Below, piece by piece: positions 1-7,669 of a DNA stretch of 19,544 nucleotides. Numbering within the stretch: the first letter of the stretch is position 1; every line of letters begins with the position of its first letter. The notes below the pieces were generated by a model. It made no database searches, was not told the DNA's origin, and saw nothing but the letters and a program-made list of their open reading frames with translations. A program made the translations under genes and the position numbers. The stretch spans positions 1-19,544 of the forward strand of contig CAZLPW010000037.1 in NCBI GenBank assembly GCA_964561495.1, read 5' to 3'. This DNA is from CAZLPW01 sp964561495. Its GTDB lineage: Bacteria; Fidelibacterota; Marinisomatia; Marinisomatales; UBA1611.

Positions 1-1166
1 GGATTTTCAACAAATATAGTCCCAGAGCCATAATAAGCATGATTTAACCAATATTCTTTATATCGATTATAGCCATACTTTTCCTCTTCCCAGATCGCTT
101 CACTAAATCGTGCAAATCCTTCATTTAGCCAAATATGCCCAAAATTTGCACATGTCAATTTATTCCCCCACCAGCTATGTCCTAATTCATGAGCAATTAA
201 CCATTCACTATGCCCACCAATACTAGTAATGGTCTGATGCTCCATCCCTCCGCCCCATCCAAAATTTGCATGCCCATATTTTTCATCGATAAAAGGATAC
301 TCACCAAATTTGTCAGAAAAAGCACCCAACATATCTTTAACTAAAAGAAAATTTGGTCTTGAAATTTCATAATTATCAGGGTATACATAAAAATCAAGTG
401 GTAATGTATCGCCATTTGCAGATATAAATTGATCATGCCAAAGTGTATATGGATATATTGCTAAAGAGACAAGATAAGTGGGGATAGGGTATTTCTCTCT
501 CCATTCATACCTCTTCTTTCCATGTCCAAGAGTTTCAATGGAATGAAGTAATCCATTAGAAGCAACTATTTGATTACCTGGAACAGTAACAGCTATATAA
601 ATAGAATCAACCTTATCTGATGGATCATCTTTACAGGGCCACCAGCATCTAGCTCCATATGGTTCAGATAGAGTCCAAACATGATTTTGATTCTCATGCT
701 GATCAAAAACAAAAGACCCAAAACCACATTCTGGCGGACTGCCATGAAAACTAATAACTATATCAAAATCATATCCACCATTGTTATCTAAATGATTAGC
801 TGGTATGGATATTAAGTTATTAGCATGGGTATATGATATAATTTCTCCATACAAAGCTACCGAATCAACTATCATTATATCTGAGAAATCAATTTCAAAA
901 AAGTTAATTTGTTGGTTAGGGATCACTGAACCTAACATTTTTAATGATCCTGATATTTGTTCATTTTCAAAATCAATTTCTAAATCTAAATCATAGAATG
1001 TAACATCAATCTTATTTTGGTCTTCGGTTAAACTGCTCTGAGTTCCCGCCCATCTATTAGCCGAATAAATTTTTCCACATAAAAGCTCAGAAACTGGTTT
1101 GTCCGTTTCTAACTGAGCATTTAGTAACTGAATATAAACTAACGAAATGAAAAGATTTTTAATCAT
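1..1166 (-). CDS. M1 family metallo-aminopeptidase, exported, C-terminal part cut by window edge
   Basis: I translated this frame by hand; it is open from the ATG at 1166 to the window edge (388 codons, no stop). Residues 1-18 form a signal peptide (MIKNLFISLVYIQLLNAQ). The N-terminal beta-rich domain leads to the exopeptidase motif GGGMEH (E309), then the zinc site HELGH (326-330) with the third ligand E349 in LNEGFA, giving HExxH-x18-E. These are the hallmarks of gluzincin M1 peptidases that remove N-terminal amino acids. GGMEH rather than GAMEN is typical of the cold-active and leukotriene-A4-hydrolase-like branch. The catalytic tyrosine and the rest of the protein lie outside the window. 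It probably acts in the periplasm or outside the cell. It is separated from the upstream gene by 212 bases of AT-rich DNA and no SD sequence precedes the start. Confidence 0.93.
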   Translation of the reverse strand, partial: MIKNLFISLVYIQLLNAQLETDKPVSELLCGKIYSANRWAGTQSSLTEDQNKIDVTFYDLDLEIDFENEQISGSLKMLGSVIPNQQINFFEIDFSDIMIVDSVALYGEIISYTHANNLISIPANHLDNNGGYDFDIVISFHGSPPECGFGSFVFDQHENQNHVWTLSEPYGARCWWPCKDDPSDKVDSIYIAVTVPGNQIVASNGLLHSIETLGHGKKRYEWREKYPIPTYLVSLAIYPYTLWHDQFISANGDTLPLDFYVYPDNYEISRPNFLLVKDMLGAFSDKFGEYPFIDEKYGHANFGWGGGMEHQTITSIGGHSEWLIAHELGHSWWGNKLTCANFGHIWLNEGFARFSEAIWEEEKYGYNRYKEYWLNHAYYGSGTIFVEN

Positions 1167-1207
1167 GATCTAAAATAACTATCAATCAAATCTAATTTTA
1201 AATAATG

Positions 1208-1257
1208 AAATAAATAATTATTTTGATAAAATTAAATGAATTAATAATTATTTATTT
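1208..1257. repeat. 15-bp perfect inverted repeat, A/T only
   Basis: Bases 1208-1222 (AAATAAATAATTATT) are the exact reverse complement of 1243-1257, with a 20-base spacer. It lies in the 212-base gap between the 156-aa gene and the M1 peptidase, both on the minus strand. It may be a transcript end, a cruciform or a regulator site. The stem has no G/C pair and no clear run of T follows it on either strand, so a standard intrinsic terminator is not well supported. Confidence 0.5.
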
Positions 1258-1378
1258 TGGATTATTAAAAATACCTATTGTTTTCTATAAAATAGATATT
1301 TCTTTTTTATATATTTTAAAACTATTGAAATGTAATTTATAATTTAATGTGAGGATGCTTTGAAAAAATAAAAAGATT

Positions 1379-1849
1379 CTAATCTTTTCCAGGCTTTATC
1401 TTATCAAACTTTAAATTTTCATACTTTTCCCACATAGTAGATCCAGATGCCTCACTGAATCGCAAAGCAAAAACTAATGCATCAAAAAACGGACTGTTTG
1501 AATATTCACCATGGCTATAATATTCATCAATCCACTTTACCATTTCTGATAAATTTATTTTATTCTCATGCATTCTATCAAAAATGCCGTAAACAGTCTC
1601 CGCCCTATTATCAAAATACCACTGAGTTATTTTTCCATAACCTTGTGATTCTTGAAGTTCTTTATGCGTTTCATATACCTGAACTAGATAACTATATGCA
1701 AATGTTTCTTTTTCTTGATTAGAAAGGGTTTTCCAATGAGCAACCGCAGGAGAAAGGGTCTCTATCGATTCTTGAGGGAATAAAACTGAGATAAAAAAGG
1801 TCAGCAAAAATACTCGAATTATTCTTTTATAATCAATAAGATATATCAT
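1379..1849 (-). CDS. Small exported protein of unknown function (156 aa)
   Basis: I do not recognise a family. The first 25 or so residues are a signal peptide (basic start, hydrophobic FLLTFFISVLFP, then QES), so the mature protein of about 130 residues is probably periplasmic or surface-exposed. The mature part is mostly predicted helix, is rich in Tyr, Glu and Phe, and has no Cys, which argues against a metal or disulfide site. The start is the ATG at 1849; no SD is visible, but a TAAAAT hexamer (minus strand, 1868-1863) lies 13 bases upstream and could be a -10 box. It lies 45 bases downstream of ispG on the same strand and may be read through from it. The signal peptide and clean frame make it a likely real gene. 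Confidence 0.7.
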   Translation of the reverse strand: MIYLIDYKRIIRVFLLTFFISVLFPQESIETLSPAVAHWKTLSNQEKETFAYSYLVQVYETHKELQESQGYGKITQWYFDNRAETVYGIFDRMHENKINLSEMVKWIDEYYSHGEYSNSPFFDALVFALRFSEASGSTMWEKYENLKFDKIKPGKD

Positions 1850-1894
1850 TATTAGGCATCATATTTTACTATTCTATTCGATGTATATCCAATG

Positions 1895-3805
1895 CTAAAC
1901 ATTAGGAGGGTCAACCCAGTCTCCATTTTCACTAATTAGATTGACCAATTCATCTACAGCTTTATCACTTGGAATATTACGCTTTACCAAAATCTGACCC
2001 TTGTATAATGATATTCTCCCTTCTCCAGTTCCTACATATCCATAATCAGCATCAGCCATTTCGCCTGGGCCGTTTACAATACATCCCATAACTCCAATTT
2101 TAACTCCTTTAAGATGTGAAGTCCGCTCTCTTATTTTTCCAGTAGTCTCTTGCAAATCAAATAAGGTTCTCCCGCAGGAGGGACAAGAAATATATTCAGT
2201 CTTAGATATTCTCGTCCGACTTGCTTGAAGTACTCCAAATATGGTTTCATTTGTAAAACTAGATTCAATTTTGGTATCTATCCATATACCATCGCCGAAT
2301 CCATCAATAAGAAGGCCTCCAAAATCAATGGAAGCATTTATTAAAAATTTGTCAATTTCCTGATCAGAAATTTTACATCTTATAATAATTGGATTTTTTA
2401 TTTTACACTCTAGCGCATAATGAAACCAACGTCTTAATAATCGGTAAGGACTCTTTTGCTTTGACATTAGGACTAAGATAGCATTAGGAGCTTTTAAAAT
2501 CTTTTGCTTAGTCACATTACTAAAATCATTTACATCAAAATTTAAAAAAACAGGGGTTTTAGGACTGGATCCTTCTATATCAAAATCTTCAATATTAATT
2601 AATCTAAAATATTGATTATTATCATGACTATTATCAGATAAGACCATTAGGCTTGATGGAAGCCTGAAATTAATAATATTCGTTCCAATATAAATATAAT
2701 CCACAGCTAGATCTGAAACATGCCACTTGTCAGAGGATGCTGAATATATGTATCCTTGTGGAATTAAATCATTTTGACTTATGGATTTTAATTTTGAGAG
2801 ATTAGCAATAACACGAGGTACATTTTTATGACCAAAATTCAAAATATTATTGGTTGCTCTGCGATTAAGAAAAAATGGATTATATAAAATATGTTTTATA
2901 GGTTTAATTTTTATTGTTTTATCTATTAATTCATATCTTGAAATCAATTCTCTTGCAACGGGTATTTCATCCTCAGGTTCTTCAGTTAGACTAACTCTAA
3001 TTGTGTCTCCAAGACCATCTTCAAGCAATGTCCCAATCCCTAAAGAAGATTTAATCCTACCATCCTCTGCTTCCCCTGCTTCTGTTACACCTAGATGTAA
3101 TGGAAAATTCATGTTTTCCTCTTCCATGCTTCTAACTAGTAATCTATATGCCTGAACCATTACCTGTGTATTGCTCGCCTTCATAGATATAATTATATCT
3201 TTAAAGTTCTCATTGACCGCAATCCGAAGAAACTCCATTGCCGATTCAACCATTCCTATCGGAGTATCTCCAAAATGACTCATTATTCGGTCTGATAAAG
3301 ATCCGTGATTTGTTCCAATTCTTAGAGAGGTACCTTCATTCTTGCAAATATTCAATAAAGGAATAAAACGATTTCGAATTTTATCTAATTCCCTTTCATA
3401 ATTTTCTTCTGTGTATTCATAAAATTTGAATTGTTTTTTATCTACATAATTACCTGGATTTATTCTAACCTTCTCAACTATTCTTGCAGCTATTTCTGCT
3501 GCATTTGGCGTAAAATGAATATCTGCCACAATCGGTGTTTTAAAACCTTCTTTTCTGATCTTATTCTTTATATTCTTTAAATTTTTTGCTTCTTTAATAC
3601 TTGGTGCAGTAATTCTTACAATCTCACAACCCGCCTCTATCATCCGTATAGACTGTTCTACCGTGGCATTGGTATCCATTGTATTAGTTGTTGTCATTGA
3701 CTGAATTCTTATTGGATTAATACCTCCAACACCGATCTCACCTATCATGACTTCACGTGTTTTATATCGACTAAACTTGGTTAGGCTACTACAATATTGT
3801 TGCAT
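1895..3805 (-). CDS. ispG: 4-hydroxy-3-methylbut-2-enyl diphosphate synthase (flavodoxin/ferredoxin), long form
   Basis: IspG (GcpE) reduces methylerythritol cyclodiphosphate to HMBPP, the penultimate step of the MEP isoprenoid pathway, in the cytoplasm with a 4Fe-4S cluster. The N-terminal TIM barrel is clear (about residues 10-290; PIRIQSMTTTNTMD, VADIHF, RINPGN, LRIGTNHGSLSDR, LHLGVTEAGE). The C-terminal cluster domain has CPSCGR (C541, C544), MGCIVNGPGE (C575 and E582), the expected three cysteines plus glutamate. At 636 aa it is far longer than the E. coli enzyme (about 370); the extra is a middle domain at about 290-535. This three-domain form is known from plants, Chlamydia and Bacteroidota/Chlorobiota. 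Only two bases separate its ATG from the TAG of the upstream TPR gene, so the two are almost certainly co-transcribed. No SD is visible. Confidence 0.97.
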   Translation of the reverse strand: MQQYCSSLTKFSRYKTREVMIGEIGVGGINPIRIQSMTTTNTMDTNATVEQSIRMIEAGCEIVRITAPSIKEAKNLKNIKNKIRKEGFKTPIVADIHFTPNAAEIAARIVEKVRINPGNYVDKKQFKFYEYTEENYERELDKIRNRFIPLLNICKNEGTSLRIGTNHGSLSDRIMSHFGDTPIGMVESAMEFLRIAVNENFKDIIISMKASNTQVMVQAYRLLVRSMEEENMNFPLHLGVTEAGEAEDGRIKSSLGIGTLLEDGLGDTIRVSLTEEPEDEIPVARELISRYELIDKTIKIKPIKHILYNPFFLNRRATNNILNFGHKNVPRVIANLSKLKSISQNDLIPQGYIYSASSDKWHVSDLAVDYIYIGTNIINFRLPSSLMVLSDNSHDNNQYFRLINIEDFDIEGSSPKTPVFLNFDVNDFSNVTKQKILKAPNAILVLMSKQKSPYRLLRRWFHYALECKIKNPIIIRCKISDQEIDKFLINASIDFGGLLIDGFGDGIWIDTKIESSFTNETIFGVLQASRTRISKTEYISCPSCGRTLFDLQETTGKIRERTSHLKGVKIGVMGCIVNGPGEMADADYGYVGTGEGRISLYKGQILVKRNIPSDKAVDELVNLISENGDWVDPPNV

Positions 3806-3807
3806 GA

Positions 3808-4926
3808 CTAAGGAATATAATATGGTTGCTCAAGATAATATTTTGATTTTGAAATTGCACCAGAAAAATTATTAAGCAAAATACATTCATTGTAACTACT
3901 CTTAGCACTTAATCGTTCACCTTTAAGATCTAAAATATTTCCTTTTAATAAATAGCAGTAACCAAGAACAACATCAAACTCACCATCATAATTATTAATT
4001 GCATTATTTACGTGCTCAATTGCTAGATCATATTTTTTTTCTTTGAAATGCAATAGTGCTATTTCATAATTGAGATAAGGTATATACCAGCGTTTTTGCC
4101 TAGACGTCAAATCATTTGAAACAACTTTAAGATTACTAATTTGCACCTTTGCCTCTTCATAGTGGTGGTTTTTTATGTTAGCCTCAAGTAAAAGAATATT
4201 AAAATAAAAATTGTTTGGAAAATTATGGACAAGTTTTCTAGCATATTTAGCTGCTAAGATAGGATCATTATCTATCCACAGGTAAATAAAACTAAGAATG
4301 CCACAAGCTTCTATCCATGCCCAGTCACTTTTTTCAGCGGCTATACTAATTTTATTTATTCCTTCCTTATCAGAAGAGTTTAAACCATATAGTTTAATAG
4401 CATATTTCAAGAATGAATCAGTCATATAAGTATAGTATTCGACCAAACCAATAGGTAGCTTAGCATCTAGCATTTCGGGATCTTTTGCAATGGCTTTATT
4501 TATTTTTTTAAAACCTTTATATGCCCTAAAAAGGGTTGTTAGCCAACGCTTTTTAGCAAGTGGAACTCTTGCACTTAAACCAACTGTAGATCCATAGTAT
4601 AATTCATAATATGGATCTAGATAAAACTTTTTTGTCAAAGATTTATAAATCGGTTGTATCTCTGCTAATGATTTTTCCAACACAATGTGAGTAGTGTCTA
4701 CTGGATCGAATGCTAAACTTCTAGTCCATTTAGCAGCAGCCCAAATAAAATGGACACCTGGATGATCAGGGAAATCGGTTCTAGCTTTACTTAGTATTTT
4801 AAGGGATTTATCAAACTCATAATTATAAAATGCATATACTCCCTCTCTAACTTTATCATCACCTAGATAATTTATCTGAGTATATATAATACCTATAAAT
4901 GGTATTAGAGCAAGAAGACGGATCAC
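3808..4926 (-). CDS. Exported TPR-type helical repeat protein (372 aa)
   Basis: The start is GTG at 4926; there is no in-frame Met until about residue 150, and the GTG gives a good signal peptide (MIRLLALIPFIGIIYTQ). The mature protein is helical-repeat throughout. TPR-like pairs are recognisable near the N terminus (VYAFYNYEFDKSLKILSKA, with DFPDHPG) and in the C-terminal third (FKEKKYDLAIEHVNNAIN and LLKGNILDLKGERLSAKSSY). No enzymatic motif is present, so it is probably a periplasmic scaffold or assembly factor; its partner is unknown. It sits 35 bases after the larger TPR gene and two bases before ispG. The link to isoprenoid synthesis may only be positional. Confidence 0.8.
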   Translation of the reverse strand: MIRLLALIPFIGIIYTQINYLGDDKVREGVYAFYNYEFDKSLKILSKARTDFPDHPGVHFIWAAAKWTRSLAFDPVDTTHIVLEKSLAEIQPIYKSLTKKFYLDPYYELYYGSTVGLSARVPLAKKRWLTTLFRAYKGFKKINKAIAKDPEMLDAKLPIGLVEYYTYMTDSFLKYAIKLYGLNSSDKEGINKISIAAEKSDWAWIEACGILSFIYLWIDNDPILAAKYARKLVHNFPNNFYFNILLLEANIKNHHYEEAKVQISNLKVVSNDLTSRQKRWYIPYLNYEIALLHFKEKKYDLAIEHVNNAINNYDGEFDVVLGYCYLLKGNILDLKGERLSAKSSYNECILLNNFSGAISKSKYYLEQPYYIP

Positions 4927-4961
4927 AGATTTAATATAATATTATTTTTTTCCCGAATAAG

Positions 4962-6614
4962 CTAGGAGCCTTGAACAGATAGAATAAGCCAACCTTTCGC
5001 GTCATTATTATCTGGTTTAATTTGAAGGCTCCGTTCCCAACTTGCGCGGGCAAGCTGCTTCTCATCCATCTCCCAATAAGTAATTCCAATTCCTGTATAT
5101 GCAGTTGCATCATTGGGACTAAGCTCAAGAACTTCTTGAAAAGCAACCAGCGATTCTTTATACATTCCCTTCTCTCTATAAAACTTACCTAACGTGGCCA
5201 TAGCACCAGGTAACCAAGATGCTGAATTACTATTTACTGATAAAGCATTTTTAAATGACTGTCTTCCCATAGTAGGATTGCCAATTCTATTAAATTCAAC
5301 AGCCATTACATAATATGTTTGTGGTAAAAGATTCCTAACGATTGCATCATTAGGTCTATAATGAAGTAAATCCTCCCACGCAGCAGCAGCTCGCCCCCAT
5401 TCATTCGCGTTAAAATAACTAAGACCCTGCATATATCTATAGTCTGCATTGTCTGGTTTTAAATAAATAGCATTACTGAATGACAAAGCAGAATACACAT
5501 ATTTGCCCTGTTCAAAATAAAGGTCTGCAAGAGAAATATGAGGTTGTAATTCTTTGGGATTTAACTTAATTGCTCGCTGGAATTCTTGCTTTGCTCTTTC
5601 CTCATCACCAAGCTTTAAATATGCTTCCCCCTTTAATTGTACAAAACCAACATTTTCTGGATACTTTTTATTACCTTTTTCTGCTTTGAACAACGCTTCC
5701 TCATAATCTCCAGACACCAAATATTTTCTAATTGTATTTAATCTTTGAGCAGGGCCATCTGGTGCCTTTTTTGAACTAATATCTAATACTTCTTGGCTTA
5801 ATTCCCTTTGATCCTTGGTCTGGACAAAAAGAGACATAGCATCAACTGTAGCACGGTGATTCGGATCGATGGCGAGGGCCTCCTCAAAAGCATTCTTTGC
5901 TTTCAAATACTCACCCATATTTGCATAGAGTGAACCAAGATAAAAGTGGGCATCTGGATTCTGTGGCCGCTTTGATATCTCACGAAGATATATATCTTTG
6001 GCCTTATTCCAATTTCCATTGTTTTCATAATGTATACCCAGCTGACGCTGGATATATAAGTTTTCAGGATTTAGCTTTGCCTCTTTTTCAAAATCTGCAG
6101 TAGAAAGAAATGGTTTTGCATCTATACTAACGGCCCGTTTTTTTGGTTTATCATCGTAGAGATATCTAGTGGCCCTAGCTAAATCTCGATTAGATGATTG
6201 CAATTCTCCAGTAAGAGTAAATAGTTCATCAGCATATGCGGCAGTATTGATTCGTGGATATTTTTTTAATGACAAACTTTCTGAAGATTTATTTTGCTCT
6301 TTTTTTGGCGCAATCTTTGATGAGGCTTTACTTTTTGTTTTCTTAGTTAGTTTACTAATCTGGGACTTAGTTTTTTTAGATGGATTTAATTTATAAGATT
6401 TTTTTAGGTCCTTTATGGCGCCTTCGTAGTCCTTTTTCTTTGCCTTAGACATTCCCCGCTTGTAGTACTTTGCTGCTTGCTTTTTCTTTTTAGATGATTT
6501 CTTTTTTTTCTTCTTTTTTTGTTCTGAAGATTCTGCACGCACTTCACCCAATTCTGAAATCGGTAAAAAACCAACCAGAGAAATAGAGAGAACCAACCTA
6601 ATAATGATTTTCAT
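4962..6614 (-). CDS. Exported TPR protein with lysine-rich N-terminal segment (550 aa)
   Basis: Residues 1-27 are a signal peptide ending in GEVRA. Residues 33-45 are almost pure lysine (seven K, SS, four K). One TPR follows (KRGMSKAKKKDYEGAIKDLK, about 52-71) and then a second basic, Ser/Lys-rich linker to about residue 115. From about 185 to the end runs a regular array of TPRs with the W/G/Y/A/P spacing of the family (for example LGIHYENNGNWNKAKDIYLR; LGSLYANMGEYLKAKNAFEE; IGITYWEMDEKQLARASWER). TPR arrays bind other proteins; nothing here suggests catalysis. A basic exported N terminus could contact envelope polymers or nucleic acid, but that is a guess. It is first in a run with the 372-aa TPR gene and ispG. 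A palindrome with possible promoter hexamers lies 30-55 bases upstream. Confidence 0.88.
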   Translation of the reverse strand: MKIIIRLVLSISLVGFLPISELGEVRAESSEQKKKKKKKSSKKKKQAAKYYKRGMSKAKKKDYEGAIKDLKKSYKLNPSKKTKSQISKLTKKTKSKASSKIAPKKEQNKSSESLSLKKYPRINTAAYADELFTLTGELQSSNRDLARATRYLYDDKPKKRAVSIDAKPFLSTADFEKEAKLNPENLYIQRQLGIHYENNGNWNKAKDIYLREISKRPQNPDAHFYLGSLYANMGEYLKAKNAFEEALAIDPNHRATVDAMSLFVQTKDQRELSQEVLDISSKKAPDGPAQRLNTIRKYLVSGDYEEALFKAEKGNKKYPENVGFVQLKGEAYLKLGDEERAKQEFQRAIKLNPKELQPHISLADLYFEQGKYVYSALSFSNAIYLKPDNADYRYMQGLSYFNANEWGRAAAAWEDLLHYRPNDAIVRNLLPQTYYVMAVEFNRIGNPTMGRQSFKNALSVNSNSASWLPGAMATLGKFYREKGMYKESLVAFQEVLELSPNDATAYTGIGITYWEMDEKQLARASWERSLQIKPDNNDAKGWLILSVQGS

Positions 6615-6643
6615 ATGGGCAAATTCATCGGATTACACCAGAA

Positions 6644-6669
6644 TTTACAAAAATAGGCCTATTTGTAAA
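6644..6669. promoter_or_regulatory. Palindrome (10-bp arms around GGCC) upstream of the 550-aa TPR gene; possible operator/promoter
   Basis: The right arm (6660-6669) is the reverse complement of the left arm (6644-6655) apart from two extra A residues; the centre is AGGCCT. On the minus strand it holds TTTACA (6669-6664) and, 16 bases on, TAAATT (6647-6642), which could be -35 and -10 hexamers for the TPR gene starting at 6614. It could instead be a weak terminator for the HMA gene that ends at 6708, but its stem is weak and no T tract follows it. Confidence 0.45.
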
Positions 6670-6707
6670 GACTATTAATTTAAATCTATTTTATCTAAAA
6701 AAATCGT

Positions 6708-7049
6708 TCATTTAGGATCTGGCACTTTACAACAAATTGGCAGACTTTCGTAAACATCGGGGTTAGCTAAAGTTGAATTTGCTACATATCCTAATTCAGA
6801 TATTATTTTTTCAATCTTTGGAAGATCAATCTTATTCATATCATATGTTATACTTGCTGTTTTATTTTTCATATCTACATTGGCAAACGTAATACCAGAA
6901 GATTTCTTTAGACCACTCTCAATAGTCTCTTTACACATACCACACTGGATTGTTGGAGTTGTTATACTCACAGTAGTATTATTTCCTTCGCACGATATAA
7001 TTATAGCGAGTACGGAAATTGTAATTTTTAAAATTATTTTTTTAATCAT
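6708..7049 (-). CDS. HMA-domain (heavy-metal-associated) lipoprotein, CGMC motif
   Basis: A 113-aa protein with a lipoprotein signal (hydrophobic 5-19, then IISC with C20 as the lipidated cysteine). A single HMA fold of the MerP/CopZ/Atx1 type follows: metal loop IQCGMCKETIESGL with C36 and C39, then the beta strand ASITYD, and the helix and end motif KIISELGYVA. HMA domains carry soft metals such as Cu(I) or Hg(II). Here the domain is tethered on the outer side of a membrane, and the tail carries an extra PICC pair (C106, C107) that could add ligands. The gene follows the isochorismatase-like gene by 44 bases and has one of the few good SD sequences in the window. No metal ATPase lies nearby, so the partner and the metal are unknown. 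Confidence 0.88.
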   Translation of the reverse strand: MIKKIILKITISVLAIIISCEGNNTTVSITTPTIQCGMCKETIESGLKKSSGITFANVDMKNKTASITYDMNKIDLPKIEKIISELGYVANSTLANPDVYESLPICCKVPDPK

Positions 7050-7055
7050 AAGAAT

Positions 7056-7060
7056 TCCTT
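7056..7060 (-). promoter_or_regulatory. Shine-Dalgarno AAGGA for the HMA lipoprotein
   Basis: On the minus strand AAGGA lies six bases before the ATG at 7049. It fixes that start and stands out because most other genes here have no recognisable SD sequence. A GATAAT hexamer (7073-7068) sits just upstream and might be a -10 box. Confidence 0.6.
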
Positions 7061-7093
7061 TTTACTAATTATCTACTTAAAAACCTAAATAAT

Positions 7094-7625
7094 TTATTTA
7101 ATAATCTTTGATAGTTTCTTAAAGTTTTCGTCATTCGCATTTTTTTGTATGCCAAACAATAGCATCTCTACAGTAGTTAAACCAGCACCCATATCCTTAA
7201 TCATTTGTAATGCGATATCATTATCATTTTTTTTTCTTGATGAAATACAATCAGTCACAATTTCAACATTGTAATTGCTTGCAATCAAATCTTTAGCTGT
7301 CTGGAATACACAAATATGTGTCTCAATTCCACATAAAATTAATTTTGAATTCAGATTTATAGTATTGAGTTTTTCATTAAATGATTTGCTATTCATGCAT
7401 GAAAACTCAGATTTTTTGAAAACTGTACAGTGTCCATTAAGTAGGCTTTTTATATCTTTAATAGTATTACCCAATTTATCTGGGACTTGTTCAGATACAA
7501 TAATTGGTAGTTGGTATAGATTAAAACCCTCAACTAGTTTTTTTAAATTATTAATTAAATCTTTATTCCCACTCATAACAGGAATTAATTTTTCTTGAAC
7601 GTCAATTATAATTAAATGATAATTA
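7094..7625 (-). CDS. Isochorismatase-like cysteine hydrolase, N terminus lost in assembly gap
   Basis: About 177 residues are visible; the first few lie in the N run, so the true start is unknown. The protein opens in the first strand of the fold with IIIDVQ, whose Asp (codon at 7603-7601) is the expected catalytic acid. The lysine of the triad is likely one of the pair in TVFKKSEF. The nucleophile is the Cys in GIETHICV (codon 7312-7310). Asp-Lys-Cys is the triad of the isochorismatase/nicotinamidase/YcaC superfamily. The substrate cannot be told; members act on nicotinamide, isochorismate, carbamoyl compounds and others. Lacking isochorismate-pathway neighbours, the YcaC-like or general cysteine-hydrolase label is safest. 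No signal peptide is visible in the part present. Confidence 0.85.
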
Positions 7626-7669
7626 NNNNNNNNNNNNNNNNNNNNNNNNNNNNNNNNNNNNNNNNNNNN
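7626..7669. other. Assembly gap (44 N)
   Basis: A run of 44 undetermined bases. It hides the 3' end of the 2H phosphoesterase and the 5' end of the isochorismatase-like gene. Both flanking proteins look only a few residues short, so the stated size is plausible. Confidence 0.99.

Noticed and set aside
805..996. 63-aa plus-strand ORF opposite the partial M1 peptidase
   Set aside because: The minus strand here reads as the N-terminal M1 domain, so this frame is a shadow.
2850..3155. 101-aa plus-strand ORF inside ispG
   Set aside because: Lies antisense to a strongly conserved region of IspG with intact motifs; composition is that of a shadow frame.
4931..5146. 71-aa minus-strand ORF overlapping the 550-aa TPR gene end
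   Set aside because: Different frame over TPR coding sequence, no recognisable domain.
5897..6103. 68-aa plus-strand ORF opposite the TPR gene
   Set aside because: Antisense shadow of a regular TPR array.
7275..7598. 107-aa plus-strand ORF opposite the isochorismatase-like gene
   Set aside because: Antisense to the catalytic core, whose triad residues are conserved.
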